From: RPQK01 sp041946865
GTDB taxonomy: Bacteria > Acidobacteriota > UBA6911 > RPQK01
Direction of reading: 5' to 3'
NCBI GenBank assembly: GCA_041946865.1
Contig: JBHGBF010000286.1
Span: forward strand, 1 to 6,562
Length of the DNA: 6,562 nucleotides
This document shows, piece by piece, positions 5,349 through 6,562 of the stretch (positions are counted from its first letter, which is position 1; the number at the start of each line of letters is the position of its first letter). Made by a program: the position numbers and the translations under genes. The notes beneath the pieces were generated by a model. That model worked only from the letters and a program-made list of their open reading frames with translations. It was not told the DNA's origin and ran no database searches.

Positions 5349-6353
5349 TTATTTCCCGTACAGCAGATAGCAGGTCCGGCAGGCGGAGGGGAAGTCTTCT
5401 CTTTTGACTCCCTCCCGAAACCGCTGGTACTCGGAACTCTCCCAGATATCTTGCAGGTCCTGAGACTTTATGTCACCCAGGACGAGCGATGAGGCCGGGA
5501 AAAACTCGCCATTGAAAAAGCGGCTGACATGATGACCGAAATGGCAGCAGGGTGAGATCTTGCCGTCATACGAAAAGTAGACCGACTCGAGCGGCGTAGC
5601 CAGGCAGTGGCGGCCGCGCAGCTTTGAGGTAAGCGGATATTCCGAATGCATCATCACCTTGATCCCGGCCTTAAGCGCGCTGGTCGTGAGTTGGGAAATC
5701 GCCGCCTCGACTTTTTCCAGACGGCCCTTATCCGCCTTTAACGGGCGCAAGCGGTATTTCAGAAGGCTGCGCTCCCAGTCCCCGGCATTGGAAACGGCGT
5801 TCAGGTGCTTCAGATGCAGGACGCGAGAGCCCACGACCACCATCCAAGGGACGAGCAGCTCCAGCTCATCGGCGTTCGACTCCTGCAAGGTACAGGCAAT
5901 GGCCAGCTCCGTCCGGCTGCCCGTTTGCCGGATCATGTGTGAAAGTCGAGAGATGTTGACCTGGATTCGTTCGAAATTCGAACCTACTCGAATGGCGTTG
6001 TAGGTTTCGGGGCGAACCCCATCGACGGAGATCGCCAGCCGGTCCAGCCCGGAATCGAGCAACGACGCGGAATTCCGTTCATTCAACGCCGTCCCGTTCG
6101 AGGTCATGCTGGTCAGACAGCCCTTCGCCTTAGCCGCCCGGATCATCTCGAATATGCGGGGATGCAGCAGAGGCTCGCCCCATCCTGTGAAATCGACGGT
6201 GTGAGCCAACGGCATGAACTGACAGATGCGCTCATAAGTCTCCGCCGCCATATCGAGCTGGGGATCCTCGCTCGAAAAGCGGGGACACATCTCACAGGCC
6301 AGGTTGCACCGGAAGGTCGGCTCCAGGTTAAACGACAAAGATCTCGGGAGCAT
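5349..6353 (-). CDS. radical SAM protein with partial SPASM/twitch-like C-terminus
   Basis: This 334-residue protein has the radical SAM cluster motif Cys16-x3-Cys20-x2-Cys23 (CNLACEMC), the SAM-amino-group motif as GWGEP (57-61), and TSNGT and SVDG further on, giving a TIM-barrel core. The C-terminus holds Cys250, Gly264-x4-Cys269, Cys270 and a CRTC pair (Cys325, Cys328). The Cys-x13-Gly-x4-Cys spacing fits the start of a SPASM domain, but the later cysteines of a full seven-Cys SPASM are missing, so it probably holds one auxiliary 4Fe-4S cluster. Substrate is unknown; relatives modify peptides or make cofactors, and no precursor peptide is visible here. The start is certain: a TGA lies two codons upstream and the next Met (22) would lose two cluster cysteines. 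No Shine-Dalgarno is present. It converges on the acyltransferase with 12 bases between the stops. Confidence 0.92.
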   Translation of the reverse strand: MLPRSLSFNLEPTFRCNLACEMCPRFSSEDPQLDMAAETYERICQFMPLAHTVDFTGWGEPLLHPRIFEMIRAAKAKGCLTSMTSNGTALNERNSASLLDSGLDRLAISVDGVRPETYNAIRVGSNFERIQVNISRLSHMIRQTGSRTELAIACTLQESNADELELLVPWMVVVGSRVLHLKHLNAVSNAGDWERSLLKYRLRPLKADKGRLEKVEAAISQLTTSALKAGIKVMMHSEYPLTSKLRGRHCLATPLESVYFSYDGKISPCCHFGHHVSRFFNGEFFPASSLVLGDIKSQDLQDIWESSEYQRFREGVKREDFPSACRTCYLLYGK

Positions 6354-6358
6354 GCGTC

Positions 6359-6364
6359 AGTATA
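6359..6364 (-). promoter_or_regulatory. candidate -10 box for a leaderless radical SAM transcript
   Basis: TATACT (5 of 6 to consensus) on the minus strand ends 5 bases before the ATG at 6353, so the TSS would fall on or next to the start codon. This fits the absence of a ribosome binding site. The matching -35 (TTACCC, 17-base spacer) is weak. Confidence 0.45.
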
Positions 6365-6453
6365 GCCCAGCAACCGACCCGGGGTAAGTATCGACGCCTG
6401 GAAGCCAGTCTCAATCGGCGGGCTCTCGTCACGTCTTCTCTCGGAGTCCATCA

Positions 6454-6467
6454 TGCCCCTTGGGGCA
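6454..6467. repeat. small perfect palindrome TGCCCC-TT-GGGGCA
   Basis: A 6-bp GC-rich stem with a 2-base centre, ending directly where the outer arm of the large palindrome begins (6468). Both share the design of perfect arms around a 2-base centre, which suggests they belong to one element. Confidence 0.6.
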
Positions 6468-6560
6468 CCGCGATCCCGAAAATTCGGGCAGGCTTTTATC
6501 GTGGCCGGACTCTGGAGAGTCCGGCCACGATAAAAGCCGCTCGAATTTCCATGATCGCGG
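6468..6560. repeat. long nearly perfect inverted repeat (about 93 bp)
   Basis: The core is a perfect 23-bp inverted repeat (6491-6513 with 6516-6538) around a 2-base centre GG. The stem continues outward past one bulged A (6490) through ten more pairs including one G-T (6480-6489 with 6539-6548), then a 5x5 internal loop, then seven more pairs, CCGCGAT (6468-6474) with ATCGCGG (6554-6560). About 40 pairs in 93 bases is far beyond chance. There is no trailing U-run, so a plain intrinsic terminator is not the best reading. A palindromic mobile repeat (REP/MITE type), a strong RNA hairpin or a cruciform-forming site are alternatives. Confidence 0.85.
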
Positions 6561-6562
6561 GG

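Larger units (their letters stand above)
6354..6562. other. non-coding region upstream of the radical SAM gene
   Basis: I see no plausible gene in these 209 bases on either strand. They hold the presumed promoter of the radical SAM gene at one end and two adjacent palindromes at the other, which reach almost to the window edge. Confidence 0.6.

Overview
The window comes from a moderately GC-rich bacterium (about 58% G+C by eye). An LpxL/HtrB-like acyltransferase and a nucleotide-sugar epimerase suggest a Gram-negative-type envelope. Three genes have no Shine-Dalgarno sequence at a well-constrained start, while two others have good ones, so the lineage mixes SD-led and SD-independent initiation. 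The sequence alone does not fix the phylum. A soil or metagenomic lineage such as Acidobacteriota would fit, but that is a guess.

Layout: (1) 1-102 may be the 3' end of an upstream gene. (2) 110-1096 (+) is an NAD-dependent nucleotide-sugar epimerase/dehydratase. (3) 1172-4255 (-) is a three-gene operon, in transcription order an acyl-CoA-dehydrogenase-fold enzyme, a stand-alone amino acid adenylation enzyme and a small carrier protein. (4) 4256-4361 is a compact divergent promoter region with an inverted repeat and a 10-bp tandem repeat. (5) 4362-5336 (+) is an LpxL/HtrB-family acyltransferase with a TTG start. (6) 5349-6353 (-) is a radical SAM protein with a partial SPASM-like C-terminus, convergent with the acyltransferase. 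(7) 6354-6562 is non-coding and holds a very long, nearly perfect DNA palindrome.

The central result is region 3. The adenylation enzyme's ten specificity positions read D-L-F-Y-L-A-L-V-C-K. This is very close to the code I recall for the L-prolyl-AMP ligases PltF (pyoluteorin) and RedM (prodiginine). With a free-standing carrier protein and an acyl-CoA-dehydrogenase homologue using an isovaleryl-CoA-dehydrogenase-type glutamate, the three genes match the conserved route from L-proline to prolyl-S-PCP to pyrrole-2-carboxyl-S-PCP (PltF/PltL/PltE, RedM/RedO/RedW, CloN4/CloN5/CloN3; a related trio, AnaC/AnaD/AnaB, makes dehydroprolyl-ACP for anatoxin).

The surroundings are unusual for such a cassette. 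No polyketide synthase, NRPS condensation domain or halogenase is visible. The neighbours are a sugar-nucleotide enzyme, a membrane-type acyltransferase whose family takes acyl groups from acyl-ACP, and a radical SAM enzyme. A hypothesis worth testing is that the pyrrole (or pyrroline) acyl group is transferred from the carrier protein to a sugar or lipid acceptor, giving a pyrrole-decorated glycan or glycolipid.
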